A DNA stretch of 64,000 nt from Terrabacter sp. Ter38 (GCF_024519435.1 NZ_JALJRZ010000002.1:434001-498000); one strand, 5' to 3'; positions 1-9,251 are shown, numbered from the stretch's first letter. Numbers and translations: made by a program. Notes: generated by a model from the letters alone, not told the origin.

Positions 1-1
1 G

Positions 2-1078
2 GTGATCGCAGGGTGGGGCGTCGCGTCCGTGTTCGCACTGAACGCCCTGTCGGTGATTCCGCTGGGTGTCGGCCTGCTGTTCTGGCATCGCACGCCCACC
101 GCGGTCCCTGGTGGCCGTGAACGGTTCTGGCCGGCGCTGCGAGCGGGTGGTCGTTACGCCTGGCATGACACCGACGTCAGGCGTGTCCTACTGCGGCTGG
201 GGGTGTTCCTGCTTCCCGCATCCGCCCTGTGGGCGCTGCTGCCGTTGATCGCGACGCGCCGGCTGGGAGCGGGACCTGGTGGCTACGGGGTCATGTTCGC
301 GGCTCTGGGGATCGGGGCCATCGCCGGCGCGCTCGTGCTGGGCCGGGTGCGCCGGGTGCTGTCGACAAACGCGACACTCACCGCCGCGGGGCTGTTGATG
401 GCCGCGTCGCTGCTAGCGTTGGTTGCGGTGCAGGGCTACCCCGCGGCGCTGGTGATCCTGGTCGGCGCGGGCCTGGCCTGGACGACGACGATCTCCACAC
501 TGGTCGGGGAGCTGCAGCTGTTCCTGCCGGGGTGGGTGATGGCTCGTGTCCTCGCGATCTGGACGATGGTCTTCACCGGATGCCAAGCGCTCGGAGCCCT
601 TCTCTGGGGTGTGGTGGCCAATCAGATCGACCTGTTCGCCACGTTTGTCGTGACAGCGGGGCTGTCGGCGGCCGTTGCCGGGATGGGAATGTTCTGGCGG
701 GTGCCCGACGCGTCCGCCGACGCGCTGGATCCGATCGCGTACTGGGGTGAGGCCCGGGTCGCCCTCCCGCCCGAGCCCTCGGCGGGGCCGGTGCAGATCG
801 CGGTGACCTATACCGTCGCGGCTGAGCACGAGAGGGATTGGCTGGCCGCGATGGGCGCCATGCGCCGCTCGAGGCTGCGCAGTGGGGCGACCCGTTGGGA
901 GCTGTACCGCGACGCCGAACATCTGGACCGGTTCGTCGAGCAGTTCTGGGTGCCGACCTGGGAGGAGCACCTGCGCCAGCACGAGGGTCGCCTGACGGCC
1001 CACGACCAGGCCATCGAACGGACCGCCCTCGGTTTCTCCGACCCCCCGGCGACGGCCACGCACCTGCTTCCACCCTGA
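2..1078 (+). CDS. MFS exporter with C-terminal ABM-like domain (5' partial)
   Basis: The gene enters from the left edge, so its N-terminal half is missing. About residues 1-235 hold alternating hydrophobic helices and charged loops (for example GLLMAASLLALVAVQGYP) typical of the MFS_3/enterobactin-exporter type of major facilitator, which export small molecules through the inner membrane. After the last helix (about residue 235) comes a soluble tail of roughly 110 residues. It contains QIAVTYTVAAEHERDWLAAM, ATRWELYRD and FVEQFWVPTWEEHLRQHEGR. This resembles the antibiotic-biosynthesis-monooxygenase-like tail found on some actinobacterial MFS proteins. The stop is TGA at 1076-1078. The exported substrate cannot be inferred. 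The family call is good; the exact subfamily is less certain. Confidence 0.85.
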   Translation: MIAGWGVASVFALNALSVIPLGVGLLFWHRTPTAVPGGRERFWPALRAGGRYAWHDTDVRRVLLRLGVFLLPASALWALLPLIATRRLGAGPGGYGVMFAALGIGAIAGALVLGRVRRVLSTNATLTAAGLLMAASLLALVAVQGYPAALVILVGAGLAWTTTISTLVGELQLFLPGWVMARVLAIWTMVFTGCQALGALLWGVVANQIDLFATFVVTAGLSAAVAGMGMFWRVPDASADALDPIAYWGEARVALPPEPSAGPVQIAVTYTVAAEHERDWLAAMGAMRRSRLRSGATRWELYRDAEHLDRFVEQFWVPTWEEHLRQHEGRLTAHDQAIERTALGFSDPPATATHLLPP

Positions 1079-1520
1079 GCGTTCACACTCGCCAACGTCG
1101 GCGAACCGGCGGCACATGCGCTCTGACTCGACAGGGGGGTCAAAAGCTCGCGAGGGAGTCCGATCGAGCTGACATCCCTGTGCCGCCCCATCAAGTACTT
1201 GGGCGCATAGCGGCCCTACGCTCCAGAGAGTGACCCTTCCGCGGCGGAAATACGCAATTCCCTCGCAGCTCAACCGAACGGCAGTTGCCAAGAGGCGTCG
1301 TCGGCCATTGTGACGCTCGGTTCGGTAATGCCTTGCTCCTCCATTGCGCGCAAAGTGACGCGGCCTCCGTGGACACCTCGGTCCCCGAGGCGTAAGGCCT
1401 GACGGTCCCCGCTCAGCGCCAATGGGGGGGTAGGACTGCAGTCGGGGCAGATCGGCTTGCCCAAGCGTAAAGCTGCGCGAGCGCGGCTATCAGGACAGCG
1501 ACCCGAGTCAAGCCTGACGG
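1079..1520. other. Intergenic stretch without a supportable gene
   Basis: Between the MFS gene and the zinc-ribbon gene I see no reading frame with convincing coding character. Base composition is more mixed than in the neighbouring genes. A leftward open frame ending near 1270 has a few plausible codons but no start signal or recognisable motif, so it is not called. No terminator hairpin is obvious right after the MFS stop. Confidence 0.4.
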
Positions 1521-1742
1521 TCAGATGCGGGTGCTGCTGAGCCCGCCGCAGTTCGTGCACTCCATCACGATGTTGGCGACCTGAGAGGCCGACTCGAGGC
1601 CCCGCGCGACCACGTGCTCGCAGCTCCCGCAGATCAGGTCGACCCCGCCCTTGCCAACGAACACCGGGCCCGGGGCCTCAACCCGAGCGACCGAGGCACT
1701 GCCAAGCGACGGCTCGTCGACCGCGAACAGCTTCACCCTCAC
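1521..1742 (-). CDS. Small zinc-ribbon protein
   Basis: A 73-residue protein with two CxxC knuckles, ICGSCEHVV at about residue 38 and MECTNCGG at about residue 61. They are about 20 residues apart, as expected for a one-zinc ribbon that binds nucleic acid or protein. It starts with GTG at 1742 (VRVKLFAVDE). A purine-rich GAGGG lies about a dozen bases upstream, a weak ribosome site. It has no signal peptide or membrane segment, so it is probably cytosolic. It stands alone between unrelated genes. The cysteine pattern makes a real gene likely; the function is unknown. Confidence 0.6.
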   Translation of the reverse strand: MRVKLFAVDEPSLGSASVARVEAPGPVFVGKGGVDLICGSCEHVVARGLESASQVANIVMECTNCGGLSSTRI

Positions 1743-1876
1743 GCGCTCTGCCCACCCTCAGTCATCACGACCGCGCCCGTCACAACAGGCGTGACGCAGC
1801 CGGTCCCCGGTCCCCGATTCGCACAACCGCTGCCCCGGTCCCGCCGGGGCCTTCCCATGTCCAGAGGAGATCCCCA

Positions 1877-2500
1877 ATGTCCGCGGAGACCACATGGAAG
1901 GGCTGCGCCCCCAACGCGCCCGTCATGACGATGTGTACCCACTTGCCGCCGATGCTGAACGAGCTCGCCCGGCTCGTCACCATCCGCACCAGAACGGCCG
2001 GTGTGCCCGACTTCTACATTAAAGGCATCGCTGGTTTCGGCTCGTTTCGGGAGAACGCCGCGTCGGCCGCCACCGACACGGGCTCGCACATCGACCTCAA
2101 CTTCGCCGGGCTCACCGACGCCCAGCGCAAGATCGGCGAGGGCGCCGCCCGCGAGATCGGCTTCCATGCGACATCCGTATGCCGTCCTGGTACTCGTCAT
2201 GGTTCGGCCGGATCATCCGCGCGACGTGGCGGCCGCACCTGCACATGCTGCCCGTCGGTGACCCGCACCTGTCGGCGCCGGCACTCGCCCAGCTCGCCGA
2301 GTGGAAGGCTGGCGAGAATGGTCTCGTCGGGCACGACAAGGACGCCGGCCCGCGCTCGTTCGTCGGGCGCACATGGTCGGCGTACCTCTCGACCCGTGAC
2401 GGCGTCAACACCGTCACGCAGTCGGTCGTCAACGCCGCGAAGGTCAGGGCGCTGCGGGCCGCCGTGCACCAGAAGGGCGACGGGCTAGTGGGCACCGGGC
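1877..2500 (+). pseudogene. Frameshifted M15-like peptidase/endolysin-type protein
   Basis: The first part reads MSAETTWKGCAPNAPVM through GSHIDLNFAGLTDAQ to REIGFHA in one frame, ending near 2170. The second part continues in the -1 frame as DIRMPSWYSSWFGRII, RPHLHMLPVGDPHLS, LAEWKAGENGLVGHDKDAG and TWSAYLSTRDGVN. Adding one base after about 2170 joins them into one sensible protein. The spaced H/D and HLH residues (GSHIDLN, then HLHMLPVGDP) resemble zinc peptidases of the DD-carboxypeptidase/endolysin (M15-like) type; that assignment is inference. The true C-terminus is uncertain: the second frame stays open to 2832, but the residues after about 2500 look non-coding. The gene is either broken or affected by a one-base sequencing deletion. 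Confidence 0.55.
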
Positions 2501-2808
2501 GCGAGCACGGTGCTGTACCGCCTGGCTTGCGGCGATGTGACGCTGCAAGCGGCCCGACGGCGGAGACAGTTGAAACGAAACAGAGGATGCGCGGACATCG
2601 CGTCACTGATGGGCGAACTGTGGAGACCGCATACCGGATCCGTGGTGACCGTCTGACTGGTGAGCGGTCCGGAGAACGATTCTTCGTCTTCGCGGCTGAT
2701 CTCGCTCGGAGCGGCGCGGCGAAGCGGACGCGGCGGAGTGCGCAGCTTCCCCGGGTCGGGGCTGAAGTCGGAGGCTTGACGGGTCGACCCCGCCCTTGGA
2801 CAGGGCCC

Positions 2809-2843
2809 GGAACCGCGGGTCAAGAGCCTTGACCCGCGGTTCC
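2809..2843. terminator. Perfect 16-bp hairpin between convergent genes
   Basis: Positions 2809-2824 (ggaaccgcgggtcaag) are the exact reverse complement of 2828-2843, with a 3-base loop. The hairpin lies just downstream of the leftward BNR gene (stop at 2916) and after the rightward frameshifted gene, so it could end transcription from both sides. No clear T-run follows, as is usual for actinobacterial terminators. Confidence 0.7.
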
Positions 2844-2915
2844 TTCGGTCCTGTAGGTGTTCCCAGGGGCGCCCCGTCACGGACGGCGGGCACCCGAGGG
2901 CGGCGACCGGATCGT

Positions 2916-4823
2916 CTACGGGATGCGTACCGGTGCCACGTAGATGTCCTGGTCGTTCGCGATGGGTGCGTTCGGCGCCGAACCGGTGCAGACGGTCGGA
3001 GGCGTCGTCGGGGTCCCTGTGCCGGGGCAGAGGAACTCGTCGACGGTCCGGGTGTCAGCCCATAGCGGGTATGCCGTGCTGCGCGTCACGGCGACGCCCG
3101 CGTAGTCGCCGATGAACACCCCTCCGAACTGGGTCGGTGGGGGCATGGACGACGAGGTCACCCGTCGGTGCGCGAAGCCGACCCGGTCGTGGGATGCGGA
3201 CAACGTGATGTCCGAGTAGCCGGTGGAGTTGTCGGAACCGTACGAGCGGTCGTAGTAGCTCGCGACGAGAACCCCACGAGGGGTGAATGCCGCACCCTGC
3301 CAGAACTGGTCGGTTCTGCTCTGCCGCCTGGCGTCGGTGACGACCGGCAGCAGGCGCGGGTCGATGGACCCCCCGGAGAAGTGGGCTCCACGATCCGTGG
3401 AGGAGCTGTAGACGATGTCGTTGTTGCACCCGCCGGCTTTGACGCCGATGTAGGTGTTGATGCCGTCGGCGGCGAATCCGTCAGGGGTGCAGCCTCGGGA
3501 CTCGTTCGAGCTGCGGTTGATGTACGAGCCGAAGGTCACGACGACCCGGTGGGAGTCGGTCGGGTCCACGCCGCCGATCGGGTAGTTGCTCGCCCGGAAG
3601 ATCGAGTTGTGGCTCGCGCCCTTCTCGACGACGCAGGACCTGCCTGGGTCCGAACCGGCGCCCTGGTAGGTGTCGCAGTCGGGCAGCTCGTAGTAGTCGG
3701 ACACCTTCACGGGCGCCGTGAAGCTCGCGCCACCGTCCGTCGACCTGGCCAGCAGCACCTGATTGCGGTTGTCGGCACCGGTCACGACGTTGTTGAAGTT
3801 GTTGTAGACGACGTACAGGGTGCCGTCAGGTCCGGTGAACGGCTGCGAGTCCTGGTTCTCGTTGCAGTTGCCACGAGGGGTGGGAATCCCGAAGGTGTTG
3901 CCGCAATGGCTGCTGTTGCTGCTGACGAGCACCGGAGCCGAGAACGACTCGCCGTAGTCCTTGGAGTAGGCCTCGTAGATATAGCCGGTGCCGTCTGCGG
4001 CGAACGTGGTCCACGTGACATACACCCTGTCGGCGAACCGGCTTCTCGCGTGGTTGTCCACGGTCAGAAGCTGCTTGTCCAGGAGGAAGTCTCCGGCGCC
4101 GGCGGTGTCGTCGTGCGTCGCCACGGATCGGCCGGTGAAGTTGAACGATGCGCCTCCGGTGCCCGTTGAGCGGAAGACGTAGAAGGCACTCGACTGGTCC
4201 GGGTTGGGCGACACCGCGATGCCCCGGTTGAACGCCTGGCAGGACAAGTACACGTTGCCCTTGGTGTCCCACGCGACACTGGTGTCTCCGCCCGCCTGCC
4301 AGTACTCCCTGGCACTGCCGACGAAGTCTCCGCGGACGAAGCCGTTGGGTGTCGTGCTGTCAGCCCAGGTGCGTCCGGCGTTGTTGGAGTAGGAGACTCC
4401 GCAGGTTCCGTCCCCCCGGCGGTAGTCGTTGTAGCTGGCGACGATCCGGGACGAGTCGTTGGGGTCCACGGCGATCCAGGTCTCGTTCTGGGCCTGGCCG
4501 CGCCCGGACAGATCGGCGTCGGTGAGGTTCAGGCAGTTGGCGTTGACCTTGAGGTTCGAGCCGCGCGTGGCCTTGCATCCGTTCGGTCCCGGCTGCTGGG
4601 GCACTCTCGGGGTGCTGCGCACGGGCGCGGCGCCGCGGAGTCGAGCCGTGTTGCTCACGTCGAGCTCGGAGGACAGCAGGCCAGACACATGCCTCTTCTG
4701 GACGGAGTTGAGACTCTGGAATCCAAAGGGTTGGGCGGAGCTGACGGTCGGCCCCAAGGTCAGCAGCGAACCTGCCGCCACGGCCACGGCACCAACTGTC
4801 GCTAGCCATCGGTTCTTGTTCAT
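2916..4823 (-). CDS. Secreted BNR/Asp-box (sialidase-like) beta-propeller protein
   Basis: A 635-residue protein with a Sec signal peptide (MNKNRWLATVGAVAVAAGSL, ending near SSA). Asp-box/BNR-type turns recur through the body: YSNNAGRTW, YSKDYGESF, RSTDGGASF and SSTDRGAHF. The fold is therefore expected to be a sialidase-like beta-propeller that acts outside the cell. I see no clear arginine triad of a true sialidase, so the enzymatic activity is open. The start ATG at 4823 is chosen over the upstream in-frame start at 4979 because it begins the signal peptide and has AGAGG seven bases upstream. The C-terminal 60 residues are Pro/Thr-rich (TGTPTTPPTVC). It is a single-gene unit, with a strong hairpin downstream at 2809-2843. 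Confidence 0.85.
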   Translation of the reverse strand: MNKNRWLATVGAVAVAAGSLLTLGPTVSSAQPFGFQSLNSVQKRHVSGLLSSELDVSNTARLRGAAPVRSTPRVPQQPGPNGCKATRGSNLKVNANCLNLTDADLSGRGQAQNETWIAVDPNDSSRIVASYNDYRRGDGTCGVSYSNNAGRTWADSTTPNGFVRGDFVGSAREYWQAGGDTSVAWDTKGNVYLSCQAFNRGIAVSPNPDQSSAFYVFRSTGTGGASFNFTGRSVATHDDTAGAGDFLLDKQLLTVDNHARSRFADRVYVTWTTFAADGTGYIYEAYSKDYGESFSAPVLVSSNSSHCGNTFGIPTPRGNCNENQDSQPFTGPDGTLYVVYNNFNNVVTGADNRNQVLLARSTDGGASFTAPVKVSDYYELPDCDTYQGAGSDPGRSCVVEKGASHNSIFRASNYPIGGVDPTDSHRVVVTFGSYINRSSNESRGCTPDGFAADGINTYIGVKAGGCNNDIVYSSSTDRGAHFSGGSIDPRLLPVVTDARRQSRTDQFWQGAAFTPRGVLVASYYDRSYGSDNSTGYSDITLSASHDRVGFAHRRVTSSSMPPPTQFGGVFIGDYAGVAVTRSTAYPLWADTRTVDEFLCPGTGTPTTPPTVCTGSAPNAPIANDQDIYVAPVRIP

Positions 4824-5374
4824 GGCGTACCTCTGATCGGTGGGAAAGAGGAATCGCCGGCGCGCCAGAACGCTTTGTTGACCCCCCTTCCCCGCCACGG
4901 GCACGGTCATCTCGGCCGGTCGAGAGCAGTTCGTCGGCACCGATCCATGGCGCCCGGCCATCTCGGAGGCTACCCCCATCGGCTGCCGCGGATCGGCCGA
5001 TCAGGCACATCCATCAGACTCGGGTGACGCGGTCGGCAGGCTCGGGTCGCCGCGCTGGACCACGTTCAGTGTCTGTCCCGGCGCTGTGTACGTCAGGGTC
5101 GGGTGAGACGGGTCGGTGATTTCCTTCCCTCCCGGGAGAGTGAGCGGGATGCCGTCGTCCGTCATGCGGCGCAAGGGCATGGCCGCTCCGCGGCGGAATG
5201 ACTGTGAGGATCGCCAACGCAGCCTGAAGGTGCTGGGCTGTGGTTGGTGACCGCGAGTGTGACCCCCGGAGTGACTGGCCTCGTGCCTTGGTGCGACCTG
5301 TCCGCTCGTGGTCGCCGGCCCCGGCCCGGTTGGGAGGAGCTGGCCTGATCAGGAGCTCGACCATCTGGCGTTAG
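4824..5374. other. Intergenic region upstream of the BNR gene
   Basis: No convincing gene. Positions 5181-5200 (ggccgctccgcggcggaatg) recur with one mismatch at 30739-30758. The right part borders a transposase fragment, so decayed insertion-sequence DNA probably fills part of this stretch. The promoter of the leftward BNR gene should lie close to 4830-4900, but I cannot identify hexamers with confidence. Confidence 0.4.
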
Positions 5375-5560
5375 AGGCGCTTCCAGTACCAGCCAGCCAC
5401 CCGCGAATACGTTGCCCGCCGGACGGCCGAAGGCAAGACCGGCCGAGAGATCAAACGCTGCCTAGCCCGCTACGTCGCCCGAGACCTCTACCGCCTACTC
5501 GAAAACACACCACGACAGGGGCTTGCGGGCTCCGGCGACAAAACCTCGACGATAGGTTGA
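5375..5560 (+). pseudogene. C-terminal fragment of an IS110-type transposase
   Basis: About 60 codons, ending at TGA 5558-5560, read RRFQYQPATREYVARRTAEG and GREIKRCLARYVARDLYRLL. The pattern of a Tyr/Arg-rich helix followed by 'RTAEGKT..EIKRCLARY.AR' is typical of the extreme C-terminus of IS110-family (Transposase_20) transposases. There is no start, catalytic domain or HhH region upstream, so this is only a remnant. It differs clearly from the two complete IS110 copies at 17.5 and 24.2 kb and must derive from another element. Confidence 0.6.
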
Positions 5561-5597
5561 GGGCGCGACTCATTAAGACGACCGTGGCCGCGATCCG

Positions 5598-6278
5598 TCA
5601 GAGGAAGCCGGGAGTCACGAGGCCTGACTCGTAGGCGGTGACGATGAGCTGCGCGCGGTCACGCGCCCCGAGCTTGGTCAGCAGCCTGCTGACGTGGGTC
5701 TTCGCCGTGGCGGGCGCCACGAAGAGTGCTGCAGCTATCTCGTGGTTCGCCATCCCGCGAGCCACGAGGGTGAGCACCTCCACCTCGCGCTCGGTGAGGA
5801 CGTCGAGCGATCCGGGCTGCGGCCGCACGGTGTGGGACTCCGCAGGGGTGGTCCGGATGAACTGCTCGATCAGCTGTCGGGTGGCGGTGGCGCCGAGCAG
5901 GGCGTCGCCGCGGGCGATGATCCGGATTCCCTCGAGCAGTTCGGCTGGAGGGGTGTCTTTGACCAGGAAGCCACTGGCACCAGCCCGCAGGGCAGCGAAG
6001 ACGTACTCGTCCAGGTCGAACGTCGTCAGCACGAGCACCTTGGTCGGGCTGTCGAGGGCGGCGATGGCGCGGGTCGCGGTCAGGCCGTCCATGACGGGCA
6101 TCCGGATGTCCATCAGCACGACGTCGGGCGCGAGCGACCGCACAAGGTCGACGGCCTCGGCGCCATCGCCGGCCTGGCCGACCACCTCGAGGTCCGGGGC
6201 GGAGTTGACAAGGACGACGAAGGCGCCGCGCACGAGCGCCTGGTCGTCGGTCACGACGACGCGCACCGGCGACGTCAC
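5598..6278 (-). CDS. NarL/LuxR-family response regulator
   Basis: A 226-residue cytosolic transcription factor. The receiver domain (residues 4-120) has the acidic pair in VVVTDDQ, the phospho-acceptor Asp in VVLMDIRMPVMDG and the conserved Lys in FLVKDTPP. The C-terminal LuxR helix-turn-helix is LTEREVEVLTLVARGMANHE followed by TAKTHVSRLLTKLGARDRAQ. I choose GTG at 6278 over an ATG at 6305 because it gives a 4-base GTGA overlap with the stop of the upstream kinase, the usual coupling for such pairs. It is co-transcribed with the kinase and probably controls the divergent ABC transporter genes at 7678-9161, as in bacitracin- or nisin-type sensing modules; that target is inference. Confidence 0.9.
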   Translation of the reverse strand: MTSPVRVVVTDDQALVRGAFVVLVNSAPDLEVVGQAGDGAEAVDLVRSLAPDVVLMDIRMPVMDGLTATRAIAALDSPTKVLVLTTFDLDEYVFAALRAGASGFLVKDTPPAELLEGIRIIARGDALLGATATRQLIEQFIRTTPAESHTVRPQPGSLDVLTEREVEVLTLVARGMANHEIAAALFVAPATAKTHVSRLLTKLGARDRAQLIVTAYESGLVTPGFL

Positions 6279-7474
6279 GACGTCTCCGCACCGGTGGGCA
6301 GGCACGCCTTCACGCGGAAGCCGCCGCCCGCCCGCGGGCCGGCCTCGAGCGTCCCGCCGTAGAGCATCAGCCGCTCCCTCATGCCCACCAGACCGTGACC
6401 GCCGCCTTCCTCGGAAGCGGCCGCCGTTCGGTCCCCGGCGAGCCGCGCGTCGGGGGGCCGGCCGTCGTCGGTGACCTCGATCGACACCTGCCCGTCCTCC
6501 ACACCCACGCGCACGTGCGCGACGGGCCCGCCGTGCTTGAGGACATTCGTCAGCGACTCCTGCACCACGCGGTATGCCGTGAGCTCGACGCGCGCCGGCA
6601 CCGCCAGCACCTCGCGTGCCGCTGGTGCCTGGAGCGTGACCCCGAGACCGGACCGACGCATCTCGAGGGCCAGCGCGCGGAGGTCTTCGATGCCGGGCGC
6701 CGGGCGCACGTCCGCGGTCTCGCCGTCATCGCGCAGCACCCCAAGCATCAGGCGCATCTCGACGAGCGCCTGGTGGCTCGTCACCTCGATGGCGCTCAGC
6801 GCGGACCGGGCACTGTCGGGATCGGTGTCGATGACGTGTGAGCCGACGCCCGCCTGCACCGCGATGACGGACATCGCATGGGCGACCACGTCGTGCAGCT
6901 CGCGGGCGATCCGCAGTCGCTCCGCTGCAACAGCGGCGCGCTCACGCTCGGTGCGCTCCCGCTCGACCAGCTGTGCCCGCTCCTCCAAGGAGGCCCAGCG
7001 CTGACGCCGCTGCCGGAGGCTGATGCCCCCCAGCATGGCCACGCTCGCGGCGAGCAGGGTGCTGACCCAGTCGTTGACGACCGCCACTCCCGGGGGCTGA
7101 AGCGCGAGGGCAACGGCCAGTGCGGCCACCGTCGTCCCGTAGGTGACCACCGCTTGCCGGCGGGTGCCGTGCAGGGCGACGCCAAAGACCAGGACGAAGA
7201 GGCACACGCCCGGATACGGCGCTACGTGCAGCACCGACCAGGTGAGCAGAGCCGCCAGAGCCGTGACGGTGGCGGCCATCGGATGCTGCCGGTGGACGGC
7301 ATACGGCGCGGTCAGACCCAACGCGATGACCCACGCAACTCCGCTGGCGGGGCGCTGGCCGGGGTGGACGTTGCCCGGGAACGACAACGCCAGCAGGCCC
7401 AGCAGCGCGACGGCGACCACGGCGTCGAAGACCCGCGGGTCAAACCGCGGCCTGGGCCGGGCAAAGGGGGCCAT
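6275..7474 (-). CDS. NarL-type sensor histidine kinase (HisKA_3)
   Basis: A 399-residue membrane kinase, partner of the regulator that overlaps it by four bases. The N-terminal 150 residues contain about five or six hydrophobic helices (such as FDAVVAVALLGLLALSF) with short loops and no large external sensor domain. This suggests sensing within the membrane, or of a transporter. A short coiled linker (ERAQLVERERTERERAAVAA) leads to the HisKA_3 dimerisation helix RIARELHDVVAHAMSVIAVQ, with the phosphorylated His at about residue 195. The ATPase domain has the N-box VVQESLTNVLKHGG and the G-box GHGLVGMRERL. The start ATG at 7474 has no clear Shine-Dalgarno site. It is divergent from the ABC exporter genes, with a 203-base shared control region. 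Confidence 0.92.
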   Translation of the reverse strand: MAPFARPRPRFDPRVFDAVVAVALLGLLALSFPGNVHPGQRPASGVAWVIALGLTAPYAVHRQHPMAATVTALAALLTWSVLHVAPYPGVCLFVLVFGVALHGTRRQAVVTYGTTVAALAVALALQPPGVAVVNDWVSTLLAASVAMLGGISLRQRRQRWASLEERAQLVERERTERERAAVAAERLRIARELHDVVAHAMSVIAVQAGVGSHVIDTDPDSARSALSAIEVTSHQALVEMRLMLGVLRDDGETADVRPAPGIEDLRALALEMRRSGLGVTLQAPAAREVLAVPARVELTAYRVVQESLTNVLKHGGPVAHVRVGVEDGQVSIEVTDDGRPPDARLAGDRTAAASEEGGGHGLVGMRERLMLYGGTLEAGPRAGGGFRVKACLPTGAETS

Positions 7475-7677
7475 GGCTCAAGGGTAGGCGGGCCGAACGC
7501 CGCGGGGATCGGCTCCGAGGTGTACTCCCGCAGATGTATGTCGTGACGCCGGGGCAGCTCGGATCGTCCGGGAGCAGCACGGCCAGGTTCACTCCACCGG
7601 CCGACGACGACTACCCGAGCCGCGGCGGATGGTGGAACCACGCCCCGCAGAACGGGCACCACGACAAGGAGCGCACC

Positions 7678-8421
7678 ATGGCAACACTGTCCTTCCACCA
7701 GCTCACGAAGCGCTACGGCGACGTGCTGGCTCTCGACGGCTTCACCGCCGTGGCCATGCCCGGTCGGATCACGGCGTTCGTCGGCCCCAACGGCGCCGGC
7801 AAGAGCACGAGCATGCGGATCCTGCTCGGCCTCGCCGAGCCGACCAGCGGGACGGCGACGATCGACGGCTTGCCGTATCGCGACCTGCCCTACCCCACCC
7901 GGGTCGTCGGTGCCGTGCTCGACCAGGGCTTCCACCCGAACCGCAGCGCCCTTAACCACGTGCGCATCGCCGCTCGCCAGGCTGGCATGTCGCCAGACCG
8001 TGCAGCGGAGGTGCTCGGCCACTTCGGGCTGGCCGCCGCCGCACGGCGTCGTGTCGGGGGCTACTCCCTCGGGATGCGCCAACGGCTCGCCTTGGCCTCG
8101 GCAGTCGTCGCCGGTCCGTCGGTGCTCGTCCTCGACGAGCCCCTCAACGGACTGGACCCCGACGGCATACGCGGCATGCGCCAGTACCTGCGGTCCTTCG
8201 CGGACCAAGGCGGCACGGTCCTGCTCTCCAGCCACCTGCTCAGCGAGGTGGAGGCAGTCGCCGACGACCTGATCGTCATCAACGGCGGCAAACTCGCCGC
8301 CGCCGGGCCCTTGGCCGACCTCGTCGGGGATGCCGACCTGGAGTCGGTCTTCCATGCCGTCACCCACTCCACCGACCCCCGCCACAACCACCCCACAGAC
8401 ATCCAAGGAGCCTGGTCATGA
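7678..8421 (+). CDS. ABC exporter ATP-binding protein
   Basis: A 247-residue nucleotide-binding subunit with Walker A GPNGAGKS (about residues 38-45), signature YSLGMRQRLALASAV, Walker B SVLVLDEPLNGLDP and the H-loop SSHLLSEVE. This is the CcmA/BcrA-type drug or peptide exporter class. The start ATG at 7678 has AAGGAG seven bases upstream; the in-frame region from 7534 lacks coding sense. It overlaps the permease gene by four bases (ATGA). Such pairs next to NarL-type two-component systems usually export an antimicrobial compound or detoxify the membrane; the substrate here is not identifiable. Confidence 0.92.
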   Translation: MATLSFHQLTKRYGDVLALDGFTAVAMPGRITAFVGPNGAGKSTSMRILLGLAEPTSGTATIDGLPYRDLPYPTRVVGAVLDQGFHPNRSALNHVRIAARQAGMSPDRAAEVLGHFGLAAAARRRVGGYSLGMRQRLALASAVVAGPSVLVLDEPLNGLDPDGIRGMRQYLRSFADQGGTVLLSSHLLSEVEAVADDLIVINGGKLAAAGPLADLVGDADLESVFHAVTHSTDPRHNHPTDIQGAWS

Positions 8422-9161
8422 ACCACCTCATCTCCCTCGAACTGCACAAGCTCCGCACCACGCCGGCCGCGTGGATCAGCCTGGCCGTCACCGTCGTCCT
8501 CGGGGGGCTGTCGGTCGCCTCCAACGCCCTCGTGCCCAACCCCGGGGGCCCGGCCTTCGGGTCGACCGCTCACGTCAGCCACACGCTGTCGGTCGCCGCA
8601 CTGACCTCGATGGTGATGCTCGCCATGGGCGTGGTCATCATCGCGGGGGAGTACCGCAGCCGCACCATCATCTCCACCTACCTGGCCACGCCACGGCGCG
8701 GCAGGGTGCTCGTCGCGAAGCTCGTCACGGCCACCGGTCTCGGTGCGGTCGTCGGCGCTGTGACCTTCGGTCTCGCCTGGGTCGAGGCGGTCGTGATCTA
8801 CGGTGCACGCGGCGTGCACACCCTCCCAATAGACCTCGTGCAGCTGTGGGTCGGTACCACCGTGGCGACCGCACTCTTCGGGCTGCTCGGCGTCGCCCTC
8901 GGTGCCCTGACCCGCAACACGGTCGCCGCGATCCTCGGCGGCATCGGCTGGACGATGATCATCGAAATCGGCATCCTCGCGTCCCTCGCGCCGGAGGTCG
9001 CCAAGTGGCTGCCCGCTGGGGCGGCGGTCGCCCTGACCACGGTCGGCGCTGCCGGCACTGCGATGCTGAGCCCTTGGGTGGCTGCCGCCGTCCTCGCCGG
9101 GTGGGCGATCGCCCTTTCAGGTGTCGCAGCGCGGTTCACCCTCAGCCGGGAAGCGCACTGA
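8418..9161 (+). CDS. ABC exporter permease (ABC-2 type)
   Basis: A 247-residue integral membrane protein with about six helices: near residues 17-35, TSMVMLAMGVVIIAGEYRS with the typical 'GEYR..T' loop of ABC-2 permeases, and four further helices to the C-terminus. The motif GEYRSRTIISTYLATPRRG is characteristic of the BcrB/ABC-2 subfamily. Translation is coupled to the ATPase gene through the ATGA overlap at 8418-8421. A 14-bp terminator hairpin lies 56 bases after the stop. Confidence 0.9.
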   Translation: MNHLISLELHKLRTTPAAWISLAVTVVLGGLSVASNALVPNPGGPAFGSTAHVSHTLSVAALTSMVMLAMGVVIIAGEYRSRTIISTYLATPRRGRVLVAKLVTATGLGAVVGAVTFGLAWVEAVVIYGARGVHTLPIDLVQLWVGTTVATALFGLLGVALGALTRNTVAAILGGIGWTMIIEIGILASLAPEVAKWLPAGAAVALTTVGAAGTAMLSPWVAAAVLAGWAIALSGVAARFTLSREAH

Positions 9162-9216
9162 ACAGGGCGACGCATCCATGGCGGCACGCCCGAAAGGGCA
9201 GGCCCAGCATCGGGCC

Positions 9217-9251
9217 GAGACGGCCGGGACTCTCATCGTCCCGGCCGTCTC
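9217..9251 (+). terminator. Terminator hairpin after ABC exporter operon
   Basis: A 14-bp perfect stem, gagacggccgggac (9217-9230) paired with 9238-9251, and a 7-base loop. It sits 56 bases after the permease stop codon and marks the end of the core-like block before the accessory region. Confidence 0.7.

Noticed and set aside
1270-1560. Leftward 96-codon frame with a CPDC motif
   Set aside because: Codon third positions are far less GC-biased than in neighbouring genes, it overlaps the end of the zinc-ribbon gene, and no ribosome site is visible. A truncated gene cannot be excluded.
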